From: Pyrenophora tritici-repentis
Taxonomy: Eukaryota; Ascomycota; Dothideomycetes; Pleosporales; Pleosporaceae
NCBI RefSeq assembly: GCF_003171515.1
Contig: NC_089390.1
Location: 4,030,001 to 4,094,000, forward strand
Direction: 5' to 3'
DNA length: 64,000 nucleotides
The first letter of the stretch is position 1. Each line of letters starts with the position of its first letter. Positions 44,463 through 56,309 of the stretch are shown one piece after another. The notes under the pieces were generated by a model. That model searched no databases. It was given only the letters and a program-made list of their open reading frames with translations, and had not been told where the DNA came from. A program made the position numbers and the translations under genes.

Positions 44463-45815
44463 TCACTTCTTCAACGCCCTCCCAGCGATATCCTTGCGGA
44501 ACTGCATGCCCTCGAAATGTATACATTCGATACCCTTGTATGCCTTGGCGACGGCTTCCTCCAACGTTGGCGCCGTAGCTGTCGATGCGATAACGCGACC
44601 ACCCGCCGTCTTGAGCGTGTTGTCCGAGAAGGAGGTTCCGGCGTGGAAGAACACGACGTCTAGCTACCAGTCAGTTTACCCATGACAGTTTATAAATGGA
44701 CAAGGCAAGTACTCACCCTCTGGCACAGGATCAAGCGTCATGGGCGTGCCCTTTGCATAACTGCCTGGATACCCACCCGCAGCAACCACGACCGTCGCTG
44801 CTGAGCGCTCAGATACCTTGACAGGTACATCCTTCAACCGGCCCTCTGCACACGCCACCATGACTTGAGCGAGGTCGCCCTCCATCAACGCGAGCAAACT
44901 CTGTGTCTCTGGGTCGCCAAATCGTACATTATACTCCAACACCTTTGGGCCATTCTTTGTCATCATAAGCCCCGTGAAAAGAACACCCTTGAACTCGAAG
45001 CCCTCATTCCGCATGCCGTCGATGGTGGGCTGCAGGATGTCCTTGTCGATGCGCTCGAGCACGTCTTTGGGTGCAATGCGAGTCGGCGCATACGTCCCCA
45101 TTCCACCCGTGTTGGGTCCTTGGTCGTTGTCGAAGATGCGCTTGTGGTCTTGTGCAGGGGGGAGTGATTTCATTGTGCGGCCGTCGCTGAATGTAAGGAT
45201 GGATAGTTCGTCGCCTTCGAGGAACTCTTCGATGACTACTTCATCGCCCGCAGTGCCGAACTCCCGGTCTAGCATAATGTCCTTGAGTGCTGCGTGGGCC
45301 TCTTCTTTGGTTTGCGGTATGATGACGCCCTTTCCGGCCGCAAGACCAGAGGCTTTGATCACGACGCTGTGAGAAATGGTGTCGAGGTATGCTTTTGCGT
45401 CTTCGTATTTGCTAAAGTTCTCGTATGCGGCTGTGGGGATGTTCTGCCGCTTCATGAAGTCTTTGCTGAATGTCTTACTGCCTTCCATTGTCGCTGCCTT
45501 CATCGATGGTCCAAAGGCCTTGATGTTTTGCAGTCCATTTTCGTGGAAGTAGTCGACAATGCCTGCGACCAGCGGTGCCTCTGGTCCTGGTATTAATAGG
45601 TTGACATTTTCTTCTTTCGCAAACTTGACCAGGCCGGCGAAATCCGTGTCTTTTACAGAAGAAACATTGCTAACTTTGGAGGAGAGTGTTGCGGTCCCGC
45701 CGTTACCGGGGACGACATAGATGTGGGCGACCGAGGGCGATTGAATAAGTTTCCACGCAATGGCGTGTTCGCGACCGCCGTTTCCGACGAGAAGAACGCG
45801 TAATTGTTCGCTCAT
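44463..45815 (-). CDS. Phosphoribosylamine-glycine ligase (GARS, PurD-type), monofunctional
   Basis: Two exons (45815-44717, 44659-44463) encode 431 aa, the size of bacterial PurD. It catalyses step two of purine synthesis: phosphoribosylamine + glycine + ATP to GAR. Blocks: RVLLVGNGGREHAIAWKL (N-domain), LLIPGPEAPLVAGIVDYF, VVIKASGLAAGKGVIIPQ (ATP-grasp), QDHKRIFDNDQGPNTGGMGT, YNVRFGDPETQSLLALME, and after the intron DVVFFHAGTSFSDNTLKTAG. The frame stops after IAGRALKK. Yeast Ade5,7 continues into AIR synthetase, and there is no room for that domain before the next gene. An in-frame ATG at 45899 would add 28 residues, but MSEQLRVLLVGNGG is the family start. Cytosolic. Confidence 0.93.
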
Positions 45816-46440
45816 GATGCGTGATTGAGACACAATGGGGGTTTGTTTGGTCGTGATCTTTTGCTGTGTTGCGCCTGAATATTTTTCTTGGGCGCGCATT
45901 ACCTTACCCCGCCGTGGGGTAAAATGCAGGGGTCGAGGATGAGATCACTTGCAGCTATGCTAATCAGAGGCCGAGAAGATGCGCCAAAAAAATTGATAAT
46001 GGGGTATCTATTTAGGAATCTATGGTAAAGAGACAGACGCGCAAGATAGCCTCCGCCTCAACATGGAGACACATGTGCCTCGAAAGTTCAGCGCTGTTGA
46101 TCGCTGGCATCTGCTACTGCAGCCATTTTGCATCGCACCATACTAATAGTCCTTTAGCCATGCGACGAGATGCAATATCTGAATAGATAAAAGGGTGTAG
46201 ATAATTTGCCCCCGGTTTCTTTCTTCACGTAAGGCAAGCCAGCGAAGGATGCAGATATGGACGGATGCCATACAACCTCAAACAGGATATATGTGACAAC
46301 TGACCATCAGCTCCCGGTCGTGCGCACGCTCTTGTCTTATTGGTGCGTTTGTATAATGCGCCAAATTCGGCAGGGCCGAGACGGCTGGTACGGTGTATGT
46401 TGAGTTGTATGTCGTGTAAAGTCTGAGAACAAAGATTACA
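45816..46440. promoter_or_regulatory. Upstream region of GARS / 3' flank of DCP1
   Basis: It holds the GARS promoter and the 3' end of DCP1, both on the minus strand. No other feature was recognised. Confidence 0.4.
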
Positions 46441-47229
46441 TCAGCCCAGTCCGTTGTGATTCTGCTTCGCCTTGCTAAACAGCTGGCCTAGCACATCTGA
46501 TTGCGCTGGAGCTGGATTTGACATGTAGCCTTGTGGTGGGTAGTGGCTGCTCGGCATGGGATGGCCGGTGTGGTTGTGAATGCTAAAGTCGGCATCCTGC
46601 TCGCGTTGCTGACCGAATAGCTCTCGTAAGGATAGTTGGCGACCCATGGGCGTAGACAAAGCTGCCTCAATAGGACGAGCCATGGTACTGGCAGGCGGCC
46701 CCAATGCCTCTCGGCTCGCTTTTGCGCGGTCAGCAATGTCCATCATCTTGGCGGCAGTCTCGACGCGGCAGTTGGCCGTCGAGGCAGGCGGTGGGTCGGC
46801 AAAAATCCATATGCCGTACACGTGCTCGCCTTGGATGATGACATAGGGATCAGATATCTCCATCTTCTCACTGCTGGTGAGTTCCTCGTAGAAATTGTCG
46901 AGGCCGCGGCGGTTGAGGATGATGGCGCAGTATCGCTCAGCACCCACGGGTGAGGGCGTCAGTTGGCAAATGAAGAGGGTGCCCTCGACGCCCATCTTCT
47001 CCCATTGCTGCGTCTCGAGACTAAATGTATACAGCGCTGCATAGGGAGTCACGTGCTCAATAGCGCGGACCTCTGGATATATGCGACGGAGGACAGAGAG
47101 GTTGAGTTCCTCGTTGGACCGCCGAGGTGGGAGGGGCACGTCGACGGCAGGCGGCGCGTCTGTCTCGTAGTCGGATGGCTGCGGCGGCGGTTGGGGCTGG
47201 TTGGCGCGGGGTTTACGGGGAGGCGGCAT
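46441..47229 (-). CDS. DCP1: mRNA-decapping enzyme subunit Dcp1
   Basis: A single exon of 262 aa. After a Pro-rich head comes the EVH1-like Dcp1 domain: LNLSVLRRIYPEVRAIEHVT, PYAALYTFSLETQQWEKMGV, EGTLFICQLTP, YCAIILNRRGLDNFYEEL and PYVIIQGEHVYGIWIFADPP. Dcp1 activates Dcp2 to remove the 5' cap in 5'-3' mRNA decay and concentrates in P-bodies. The C-terminal 90 residues are low-complexity, with a short helical motif (GRQLSLRELFGQQ) that may be a docking peptide, and end SDVLGQLFSKAKQNHNGLG. The length fits Pezizomycotina Dcp1. It is head-to-head with the OCRL-like gene. Confidence 0.9.
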   Translation of the reverse strand: MPPPRKPRANQPQPPPQPSDYETDAPPAVDVPLPPRRSNEELNLSVLRRIYPEVRAIEHVTPYAALYTFSLETQQWEKMGVEGTLFICQLTPSPVGAERYCAIILNRRGLDNFYEELTSSEKMEISDPYVIIQGEHVYGIWIFADPPPASTANCRVETAAKMMDIADRAKASREALGPPASTMARPIEAALSTPMGRQLSLRELFGQQREQDADFSIHNHTGHPMPSSHYPPQGYMSNPAPAQSDVLGQLFSKAKQNHNGLG

Positions 47230-47523
47230 GTTGCTGTCGATTGTCGATTGTTGGTTGTACTATTGCGTTTTGCTATCCTCAGAAACTTGGCGATTCCGCA
47301 AGTGGGTAGTATTCACATGTAGCTCCTGTCACGGACGAGAAGCTTGGGCCTGCGACATACTAGCCACTATGGCACTACCCGCCCCTTCACCATCGTCATT
47401 GCTCACAGGGACAGTGTGGCTCAACGGCCCGCTTAATCGCACCAAGCAAGTTGCAAGTCAGCAGTATGGGTTGACTTCGCTTTCACTCGCGCACATCCGC
47501 ACCCTCTGCACATTCACCCTGAC

Positions 47524-50500
47524 ATGGCGCCAGACGCATCTTCGGTGCGCTCCACCGAGCGACTGGATGCGACTATCCCGGGCGCCTTCCTTGATGCCCG
47601 CAATCCAAGTGTGGCCTCCATCACGACGCAGCAAACTTCGCTCGCCCAAGCACTGTATGACCGCCGAGCCGAGTACACACGACCCCGCCAGGTGCGCATC
47701 AAAGTAGGCTCTTGGAACACAGGCGCGCAGAAAGGCACCGAACAGGACGTTGGCAAGTGGTTTGTCAAAGCCAAGGGCGTTGAAGAGGCCCTTGCTGGCC
47801 TGGGGGTCTCGGACCCGGGCTATCATGGCAAAGGCGGTAGGGAGAGCGTCGCAGCCCAAGAGGCACGACACAGCACATCTGCGCCCACGGTTCCACACCA
47901 TGATTCCGGGGCACTACCGGCCGGTGAAGACATCGACATATATGTCCTCGGCCTGCAGGAGATTGTCGACATCACATCCCCTGCAGAGGCCTTGAGACCC
48001 TACACCGATCCCTCTACCGCAAACAAGTGGAAGGCGTCGGTCGAGGTTGCTCTGCCCACCGGTTACCAGCTAGTCGCCGAGCAGCAACTGATTGGTCTGT
48101 ACTTGGTCATCTATGCTTCTCCAGACGTCTTGCCTCAGATCAAAAACGTCAGCACTACGAGCGTCGGTACTGGCTTGATGGGTTACATGGGGAACAAGGG
48201 CGCAGTGACAACGCGCATAGTCCTGGGTGAGACGACCCGTCTTGTCTTCATAAATTCCCATCTTGCAGCCGGCGCCGACAAGGCATCTCTGGAGCGGAGG
48301 AACTGGGATGCTGCACAGATTGAATCTCGGACACGTTTCGATCCTATTGTGGATGTTCTAGGCTCGTCACAGAGCACTGGCGAAGGTCTTGGTGACGAGG
48401 ACTTTGCATTCTGGTTTGGCGATCTGAACTATCGTCTCCACGGCATGCCGGGCGACGATGTACGCCGTCTGCTCACTGTGCACACCAAAGACATGGACCC
48501 AGAGGGCGACGACAGACCGTCAACGTCCACTAACTCAGTCGGCGACTCAGACCAACCCGACGATACCACGGACAGTGTGCCCATACCCCCAGAACTTGAC
48601 CCAGCGTCACTGCAAACTACCATCTCGTCTTTACTGCCACATGATGAATTGCACCAGATGATGAAATCCGGCAAGGCTTTCCATGATGGATGGGAAGAAG
48701 CGCCTATCCGCTTTCTACCATCGTACAAGTACGATATTGGGAAAGTTGGCGTGTTTGACTCGAGCGAAAAGCGGCGCTGTCCCAGTTGGTGTGATCGCAT
48801 CATCTATCGGACTCGAACGGCCAAAGAGCAGTATGAGACGCGAGTTAGGGAGCGGGAAGCAGCACGTCAACACGATGAGGAGATGAAGCTGAAAGGAATG
48901 GACGTGCCAGGAGATTACGATGTCATGTACGAATACGACCCAGATACGGACGGCGAAACTTATGACGACTACGATGAAGCTGAGGACCCGGAACCTGAAC
49001 CAATCAAAACGAAAGACAATCTTTCTGTATGTGCACTAGAACCCGCCTGCAGGCAAATGCACCTCGCCATTTCTTGCTTATATAACTCAAGAGATATGTG
49101 ACTGACTGTACTTTGACTAGGCTGAGATACTACTCGAGTACTACACGACCCATATGCGTGTGCTGAGTTCAGACCATAAGCCTTTAGACGCTGTTTTCAA
49201 GTTGCAATATGATGCTGTTGTACCTGAACTCAAGACCGCCATCCACAGTGAGATAGCTCGCGAAATCGACCGTCATGAGAACGAAGGCCGGCCATCCATT
49301 GCAGTAGCTGTAGAACGTGCGATTGGTTCATCTTTGCCTGATGACCAGAACAAGACAGAGAGCGCTTTCGAGGGCGTGGATTTTGGGGATGTCAAATTTG
49401 CAAAATCATCCAGACGTAACATTACGATTGCAAACACAGGGCGTGTCCCAGCTACGTTTGGTTTCGCGGACCGCCCAGTAGAGAAGGACCAGCCTGCCGG
49501 TCCTTTCCCCCCTTGGCTCAGCGTCATGTTCGACAAGGAGCCAGACAAGCTCGACAAACCAAGGCCAGATGACATACACCAGTACTACACTCTCGCCCCG
49601 GCAGATGTCCTAAACATCGAATTGAAACTCAAAATTGAAAGCTTAACCTCCGTTCGCGACCTGAACGAAGGAGATGCAGTCCTTGACGAGATTCTTGTCC
49701 TACGTGTTGAGAATGGGCGGGACCATTTTCTACCAATCCGCGCACATTGGTTACCCTCGGCGCTTGCACGGTCGATCGATAAGCTGATCAAAGTCCCTGA
49801 GGGCGGTATCAGAAAGCTGCAGCACCAGATACCAGCTCGTGGCGAGGTAAAATGGAGCGTGCCTCGGGAAATATTCCGGCTGACCGAGGCGATAGAAGAC
49901 TTGACGGAACGTACGTTGGCCGAATGGGATATGACAAAAGATGAGGATGAAAGGGCTCCTTGGCAGGACAATGCAGGGTGGCCATTTGTCAAGGATCGGA
50001 GCGACCAAGAGGAGAGGGAACATGAGCTGGCCGAGATATATGATGCGTTGGATTGCGATCGCCCTTTTTCTGAAGCTTTTTACCCAGAAACACGCAGTAA
50101 AGAGCGTGTTGAGATGCTAGCTGGAGTACTCGTCACCTTCCTGACCAGTCTCACAGACGGTGTCATAACGCCTACTCTTTTCGAAAAACTCCAGGAAGCG
50201 CTTGTGCGACGCGAACGTTCTAAACCTCCATCTGCCTTTGAAGACGACGACGAGAAAATGGCTATACTTGAAGTCCTTGCTACAGCTCCAAATCACAACG
50301 CCACCTTCCTACTCATTCTTTCCTTCCTTCAAAATATTGCGAATCAGATTGTAGAAGCATCAAGACCCAGACCAGATTCGAAAAGAGCAAGTTTAGAAAT
50401 GCCGTCCAGTCCTCAAGCAAAGGTCAGGAGAAAAACTTTGAGCAAGGTGCCCGAGGTAGCACTTCGACAGCTCATTGTGAAGAACTATGCGGTTGTATTC

Positions 50501-50608
50501 GCAGACTGCTTGCTTCGCTGGGAAAATGGAGGAAGAGAGAGAGAGAAGGCGAGCAGGAAAGAAAGAATGGTGGATGTTTTGGAGCTGTTTTTGAAGGAAG
50601 CAGAGTGA
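47524..50608 (+). CDS. OCRL/INPP5B-like inositol polyphosphate 5-phosphatase with ASH and RhoGAP-like regions
   Basis: Two exons (47524-49026, 49121-50608) encode 996 aa. The IPPc domain spans about residues 55-530: VRIKVGSWNTGAQKGTEQDV, YVLGLQEIVDI, YMGNKGAVTTRIVL, VFINSHLAAG, the catalytic FWFGDLNYRLHG, and CPSWCDRIIYRT; after the intron LSSDHKPLDAVF closes the fold. An Ig-like ASH region follows (VDFGDVKFAKSSRRNITIAN), then a C-terminal RhoGAP-like helical region (VEMLAGVLVTFLTSLTDGVI, FLLILSFLQNI) without a convincing catalytic Arg finger. It should hydrolyse the 5-phosphate of PtdIns(4,5)P2 or inositol phosphates on Golgi/endosome membranes. A long acidic insert (about 445-500) lies in the catalytic domain. 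An earlier start (ATG 47369) in another frame is not supported by splicing. Confidence 0.88.
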
Positions 50609-51107
50609 CGATCGTATTAATAAAAAGTAGACTTGGACTTGGACTTGGACAAAGTAGACATTATGTTGCTCGGAGCCTGTAAAGAGTTATAAACAGTGGA
50701 ACCGATGATACCCGAATAGCTATGATAGATCTTTGGAATTAAATTAACTATACAGTATGTAAGATGACAATCTTTTAGTCATTCACTGTGTTCCCATCGT
50801 TTGCGAGCGGCAATTTTGGAAGCCCGTTCTATTCGATTGAATGTATTTTTGATCCACTGCTAAGACTGCCAGGAGAAAAAGTTCAGGATAGCATACATGA
50901 CTGGTCACTGGTAGGTAGATCTTCGTTCTACCAAGGGTCTAGATGCAGTACAACCGCGCTATGCCGTAGTCAGCATAGCGCCGTCTTCTGAACCTAGGTT
51001 GAGCCTAGTGCAACCGAGATATCAAATGGCGGTCATAAAATCGCTCTCCAGCTCCTTTTGCTCCTGCAAACCCCGAAATACAAAGTCTGCCAGTCAAAAA
51101 AGCAAAC
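50609..51107. other. Intergenic, short tandem repeat
   Basis: It contains (ACTTGG)3 at 50631-50650 just after the phosphatase stop and the perfect palindrome AACCTAGGTT at 50991-51000. The rest is unremarkable and should include the promoter of the hydrolase gene. Confidence 0.5.
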
Positions 51108-52293
51108 ATGTCTTCTCCGCCTGTATCACAGATCCACCTCCGGACGCCGCCAGAGCCAGGCAAGAAATCCGCGGCCCGGACATACATCATCTACTTCATC
51201 ACGGGCAACCCTGGACTCGTGGAATACTACCGCACTTTTCTGACCCACCTGTACGGCCTGCTGAGCCATGACACGGCCTCTGACCGCGACGTGGAGTTTC
51301 AGGTTTATTCGAGGAGTTTGTCCGGCTTCGAGATGACTAGTGCGGAGATCAAGACGATGAAGTGGCGCAAGCAGCCGCCTTATGGGCTGCAGGATCAGAT
51401 TCGCCATTGCGAGGATGAGCTTACTGAGCTGGTTGAGGAAGTCAAAGAGCAGGGAGCAAAAGATGTAAGAGTTATACTTGTTGGACATTCCGTCGGCGCC
51501 TATATCTCGTTGGAGGTGATTCGTCGATTGAGGGCGCATGGTATGGCGGGCGAAGATTTCGAAACGAGGATTGTTGGGGCTGTGGGTTTGTTTCCTACTG
51601 TTGTGGATATTGCGAGGAGTGAGAGTGGGATGAAGGCTGCTGTAAGTTTTTGCGTTTATCTTTTCTTTTTTTCTTTTGAAAATTCACACTCGTCTCACTC
51701 CACAGACTTGAGAAACCAAATACTAATCATCTGTGCGCACACAGCCCTTTCTCAAGAACTCCAATTTCTCAGTCTTTGCGGCCTTGTTCGTCAGCTTCAT
51801 AACCATGTTTCTCCCCATATCCTTCCTGGCAACACTAGTAGCGAAGTTCATGGACTTCCCGCCTGATGCAGCTCACACCACCGCCTCGTTTGTCAAATCG
51901 CCGCATGGCATCCAGCAAGCGCTCCACATGGCGCGCGACGAGATGTTCCAAATCGACACTGACATTTGGGATGAGGAGATATGGGGAGCATCGGCCGCTG
52001 AGCCAGCGACTACACATCCCCACCCCCGGCCCCTTCTGCGCTTCCTGTTTGCTCGCAAAGACCACTGGGTAGCGGATTCGACGCGAGACGCGCTGATGAA
52101 CAATCGCGGTAGGTTCGGGACGGGTGGTGTGGAGGAAATTGAGGGTGTGGGTGAGAATTGGAAACCAATCATGGAAATTGATGAGAGGGAGGGTTGGTCG
52201 CATGGCTTCTGTATTAGACACAGCGTCCCCGTGGCGGAGAAGGTGGCGGTTTGGGTTAGAGGGATTGTGGCGCAGGATTCGACGAAGAAGTAG
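51108..52293 (+). CDS. Lipid-droplet-associated hydrolase (LDAH-like, alpha/beta hydrolase)
   Basis: Two exons (51108-51641, 51745-52293) encode 360 aa; the 103-nt intron joins MKAA to PFLKNSNFSVFAAL in phase. The family pattern is clear: YIIYFITGNPGLVEYYRTFL near the N-terminus, the nucleophile elbow VILVGHSVGAYIS with Ser128, a hydrophobic hairpin at about 187-215 (SVFAALFVSFITMFLPISFL) likely to insert into the lipid-droplet surface, LFARKDHWVAD with Asp284, and GWSHGFCIRHS with His331 or His337. Yeast Ldh1 and animal LDAH are lipid-droplet proteins with esterase or lipase activity related to neutral lipid turnover. All triad residues are present. Confidence 0.88.
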
Positions 52294-53166
52294 TCTTGCG
52301 AGGTCTTGTGTAGATGTGATGTGGGCTCCGCCATGGTGGAAACCCATGTTATACACAACGAGGATACATGGGCTTGGCTCCCTCTGGAACCGAGGGAGGG
52401 GATACGTGTGGGATCAACTTCGGCTGCGAGATGTCTTATATACTGCGTTCGGCGACAAACCAAGGGACCTACAGATTTCCAGAGGGAGTTTTCTGCAAGC
52501 AAAGCAGTCGTTTAGATCGGAAGGCTGCGAGGCTTACGAGAACGTTCTGGGTAGCGAGAACAGCGAAAAATGGGTAGATTGGGATGTTGAACAACAGGAA
52601 ATTATCTAGTTTGGCCTCTTCTTGCAATTCTCACATGCTCTTTTTATTCATAGAACTGCAAGGGTTTTTAACTGCTTGCTGGGTGGGCTATATTCGTCTT
52701 ACATCGCTTTTCTTGTACTGTCTTGATAGCTTAAATAGTCTCACTGGTAAAATAATGCCCTGGCTAATCTCTACAACTAACAACATAATCACCTAGATCG
52801 ACTAGTATGTGAAGGAGATTTCAACCGTGAACATCACCAGAATCAGACTCTGCCTTTGAGTAAACTCTGATCTAAGCTGCAATTGAAGGGGTTCTGTATA
52901 GGATAGCATTAGTAGTTTTCATACTACAAGAGAGGATACGTATAGCATGCGGCCATTAAGCTGATCCCCTTCATCCACTAATCTAATCCAATCCAGGTAT
53001 GCAAGACGATGATCAGCACCACAAACTCCACGCCATGCTACTCTCAAACATCCACCCGGAACTCCTCGCATATGTATGCAATCCACATCCCCAACCCGAA
53101 CCTGTAATATCATGTTCTCGTGCAAACCATTCCAGTGCTAATAGTCGCCACCCCAATTGCACCGTA
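52294..53166. other. Intergenic between convergent genes
   Basis: This holds two 3' ends. Short ORFs on both strands have no domains. An A/T-richer portion near 52700-52800 is ordinary for 3' flanks. Confidence 0.5.
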
Positions 53167-55771
53167 CTAACCACCCTTCTTCTCTACAGCTTCAATATGC
53201 TGCTTCCGCGGCTCCTCCAGCGCATCCTCCATATCTACGTCGGAGAAGCTAACCTTGCTTTGGAGTTTATCAGCGTCAATGTCCATAGCATCGTCGCTGC
53301 GTCCAATCGTCTCGCTACTAGCGCCACTCATCATGCCTGCCACTACGCTGGCACCGCGGTTCGTCTCGACCATTTCCTGGCCCTCGTCAACCTCGGTGTT
53401 CGGTGTCAGCGTCGCTGAGCTCATGTTCGAGTCGTTTCTCGTGCGACTGTGAAACTCTTTAGCAGTGATCTGGCTCCAATCATTGTCTTCTTCCAACCCT
53501 GCGTTTTTATCCCATCCTCCCTGAGCCACGTTGCCGTAGTCACCGAAAGTCTCCCAGTCGTCGCCATCAGAAACCTTTTGTAACTCCTCCAGGAAGCTCA
53601 GGTTGTCTCGTTTAGTAAACGCTTCTAGCGGCTTGGGAAGTGGTATGGGCTCGGTAGATACCGCCTCGTCGTTTGCGTATACGAGAAGTGCGGAGGCAGA
53701 TTCCGTGGTGGCTCGTTCAATGACTTCCTGGAGAGACAGGCGGTCACGTCTTATGACGGGGTTGGAGGACTCGCTATCATATTGCATTCGCCACCATTGT
53801 GTGGCGCGCGGAATGTCAGACTGTATGTCGGGGTGGCGTACATAGACCACGTCCCGGCGGGTGGCTACGCCCCAGAGATGGTAGGCATATTGCATCGCAT
53901 CTTCTGGTGACTGGCCTTCAGGATATTTGACCTTGGCCGGCTCGATAGATCCCTCTACAGTCTTCTCTGTAGAATTTGCTGTGATTTCCATGGCAGTTTC
54001 ATTCGCCACGTCGCTCGTCGCATCAGCACCATCATCCACGTGGGGTTTGAAACGCCCGGAGATGTCAGCAATCGTCTTCTGCACTTGCTCGACCTGCTCC
54101 TCAAGACTCGCAAGCTTACTCTCGATGCTTTCACAAAGCTGTTGAAGCTGAGTCAAGACTGCCGTATCCTTGGGAGATGTACCGTTTTCCCCATGGTCAT
54201 ATGCAGTCATGCTTGTTCGCAGTAGTTGCAGAGCCTCGACTTTTTTCCCGCCTCCTTTTTTGGGAACATGGTACTTCAACTTGTCCACTTGGGTCTTGAT
54301 GACATTGAGCTGTTCCTCGTGCTGTTGAATATCTCTATACATGCCGTCGATGATGTGTTTGTTTTGCTCCAGATAGCGATCGACGTAGAGTGTTGCAGGT
54401 ATTCGGCACCCTAGATCAGCAGCCTCGGTGTTTGAAGAGGTCAGGCGAAGGATAAGAACATTGCTGGTCTCACGTAGATGCGCACTGCCCATGGCCGACG
54501 AGAAGAAGCTATCATCGAGAACATCGTACAGGCTAAAGTCGGGCCTCGATTGGCCGCGTGCTACACTGGCATCGAGAACGAAACTATGTTGGATGCTGCC
54601 AGCAACGTTCACAGTAGATCTCAGAACACCGTCCAACTCGGCATTCGGAACATGACTCTGGAAGGCAAAGCCCCATAACAGGAGGAACTTTAGCAGATCG
54701 TCGTCTGAATCATCAATATCCACTGGCAACTCTTTCCAAGCGTCAGACTGGAGCATAGCGTTGATTGACCCATATATCCGGTCGGTGTTGTCCAGAAACG
54801 CCATTAGTCGCTGTGTCTCGTGAATGATGTCCAGACTATATGCCTCGGAACGACCCATGGTGGTGTCGACGGTGCGTGAGATATCGTCCGGGCAGCCTTT
54901 CCACCAATTTTCGCCTAGCCAGTAATCGTTTTGTAGTATACCAGGACATAGCAGCGCGTTGCGAAAAAGTGGTATCGAATGGATGATAGGGATCAGGCTC
55001 GAGAGGTAGTTGAAATTGGATGAGGGCTTCAGGATAGCAGGCTGGCCTTCTTCACGCTTTCGCTGGCCAGGGACTGGGTCCGCTATGATCTCGGTAGCTG
55101 TGGGTATCAAAGCCCATTGCGAAGTCACATAGTCGTCCCTAGTGGCGGGACCGAATTGGGCGTGGGATCCAGTAAGCCCTGATTCTTGATTCTCAATGCC
55201 TGGGTATCGGTCAGTGCAGCACTTCTAGCACGTCTTGTATACTGACTTTGTATGGGCGCATCGCCGACCTGGGCTTGGGTGGAAGCGATGCTCGTTCGAG
55301 AAGGCGGGCGCGTTGGGGCTCTGCTATTTACATTGCTATGGGGATAGTTTTCATGGCCTGGAGCATAGTCAATATTGAACGCTGATACCAGCCCCTGTCA
55401 GCAGTGTTACCCATGGAAGCTGTATGAGGTGGTATCGACGTACTGGGAATAGTGGAATCATCTGCACCATACATGGCTTCACCAAAGGCAGCTTCATCCC
55501 ACTTGGCTTGCGAATTGCGCAGATGGGACTTGAGTGACGACATGCCGCCTTGTTCGAGAGTGATGAAGTACTTGTCTAGGGCGGCTTCGGCATTGTTGTC
55601 ATGGTTCTGCAAATCATCGTCAGAATGTGTCCTGCATGCGCCACCACAGCGCGCAGCGTCTCTCAAGTTACGTACCGCGAGAAGCTGCCGGACTTCATTT
55701 CGGTCAAGTTGTTCTCCGGCACCAAACGCAAACAAGTCGTCAATCTTTGCTTCTATTTCTGCGTCGGTCAT
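53167..55771 (-). CDS. UBA-like / USP-fold protein, predicted catalytically dead deubiquitinase
   Basis: Four exons (55771-55676, 55606-55411, 55357-55247, 55199-53167) encode 811 aa; all phases match. The N-terminal 46 residues (MTDAEIEAKIDDLF, EVRQLLANHDNNAEAALDKY) look like a UBA helix bundle. A linker leads to SSNFNYLSSLIPIIHSIPLF (about 194-213), which aligns by eye with the USP Cys box NTCYLNSL; the Cys position holds Asn198. A coiled coil spans about 410-510. The C-terminal block YHLWGVATRRD (574-584), ATQWWRMQYD (600-609) and ALLVYANDE (638-646) resembles the USP His-box end, but no Gly-His-Tyr is present. It resembles USP25/28-type architecture without catalytic residues, so a ubiquitin-binding scaffold role is inferred. 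Confidence 0.75.
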
Positions 55772-56309
55772 GGTTGCGAGCGTGTGTAGACGTATACGAG
55801 TAGCGTGGAGGTGACAAAGTTGTAGGCGCCGGCGCAGGTCAAGTTGGTTGACGTATGATGAGGGCGAGCAAGCAGGCGCAAGCAAGCTCGGGGAAAGCGC
55901 AGAAACCGGAGTGAAGAAGCCAAGTCGCCTAGTAGTATCGATAAGGCGTAGAAGAGTTTGCAATGTGCACAAGAGTCACGCTCGTGGGCGGTATGGCAGC
56001 AAGCATGGTGGGGAGATTGAACGACAAGCTTCGCGGAGGAGCCATGCGGAGCTGCAATGTCGCTAATGGCGGGCGGAGAAGCAGGGGTGAGGGCTGGTTG
56101 CACTAACTAACTTTAACAGCCGACATCACCGTCAGCTACTTCCGACGTGATACTGGTAGCCTTGCATCTACTTTGAGCTGAATTGTATTCGCTACAAACC
56201 TTCCACATACCAATTCGTTAATCGTGAACCTACTTTACTGATGAGAACCTTTTACATCTAATATTGTACATGTACATTTACATCCCATTCCACATCTAGA
56301 CCACCCTTC
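55772..56309. promoter_or_regulatory. Upstream region of UBA/USP-like gene, 3' flank of PET127
   Basis: The frame upstream of the ATG at 55771 is open to 55972 but has no better start. The remainder shows no gene or repeat. Confidence 0.45.

Noticed and set aside
44344..44526. Minus-strand ORF after GARS, tested as a start of an AIR synthetase domain
   Set aside because: It overlaps the end of GARS in another frame, shows no AIRS motif, and the space available is too small.
45813..45899. Upstream in-frame ATG of GARS giving 28 extra residues
   Set aside because: The extension is not family-like and the canonical start follows; kept only as an alternative.
47201..47707. 168-codon ORF with a possible earlier start (ATG 47369) for the 5-phosphatase
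   Set aside because: It is in another frame, and no convincing intron links it to the IPPc frame; ATG 47524 is a simpler start.
50991..51000. Perfect palindrome AACCTAGGTT
   Set aside because: A 10-base palindrome alone is expected by chance in 64 kb, and no second copy or spacing pattern supports a site.
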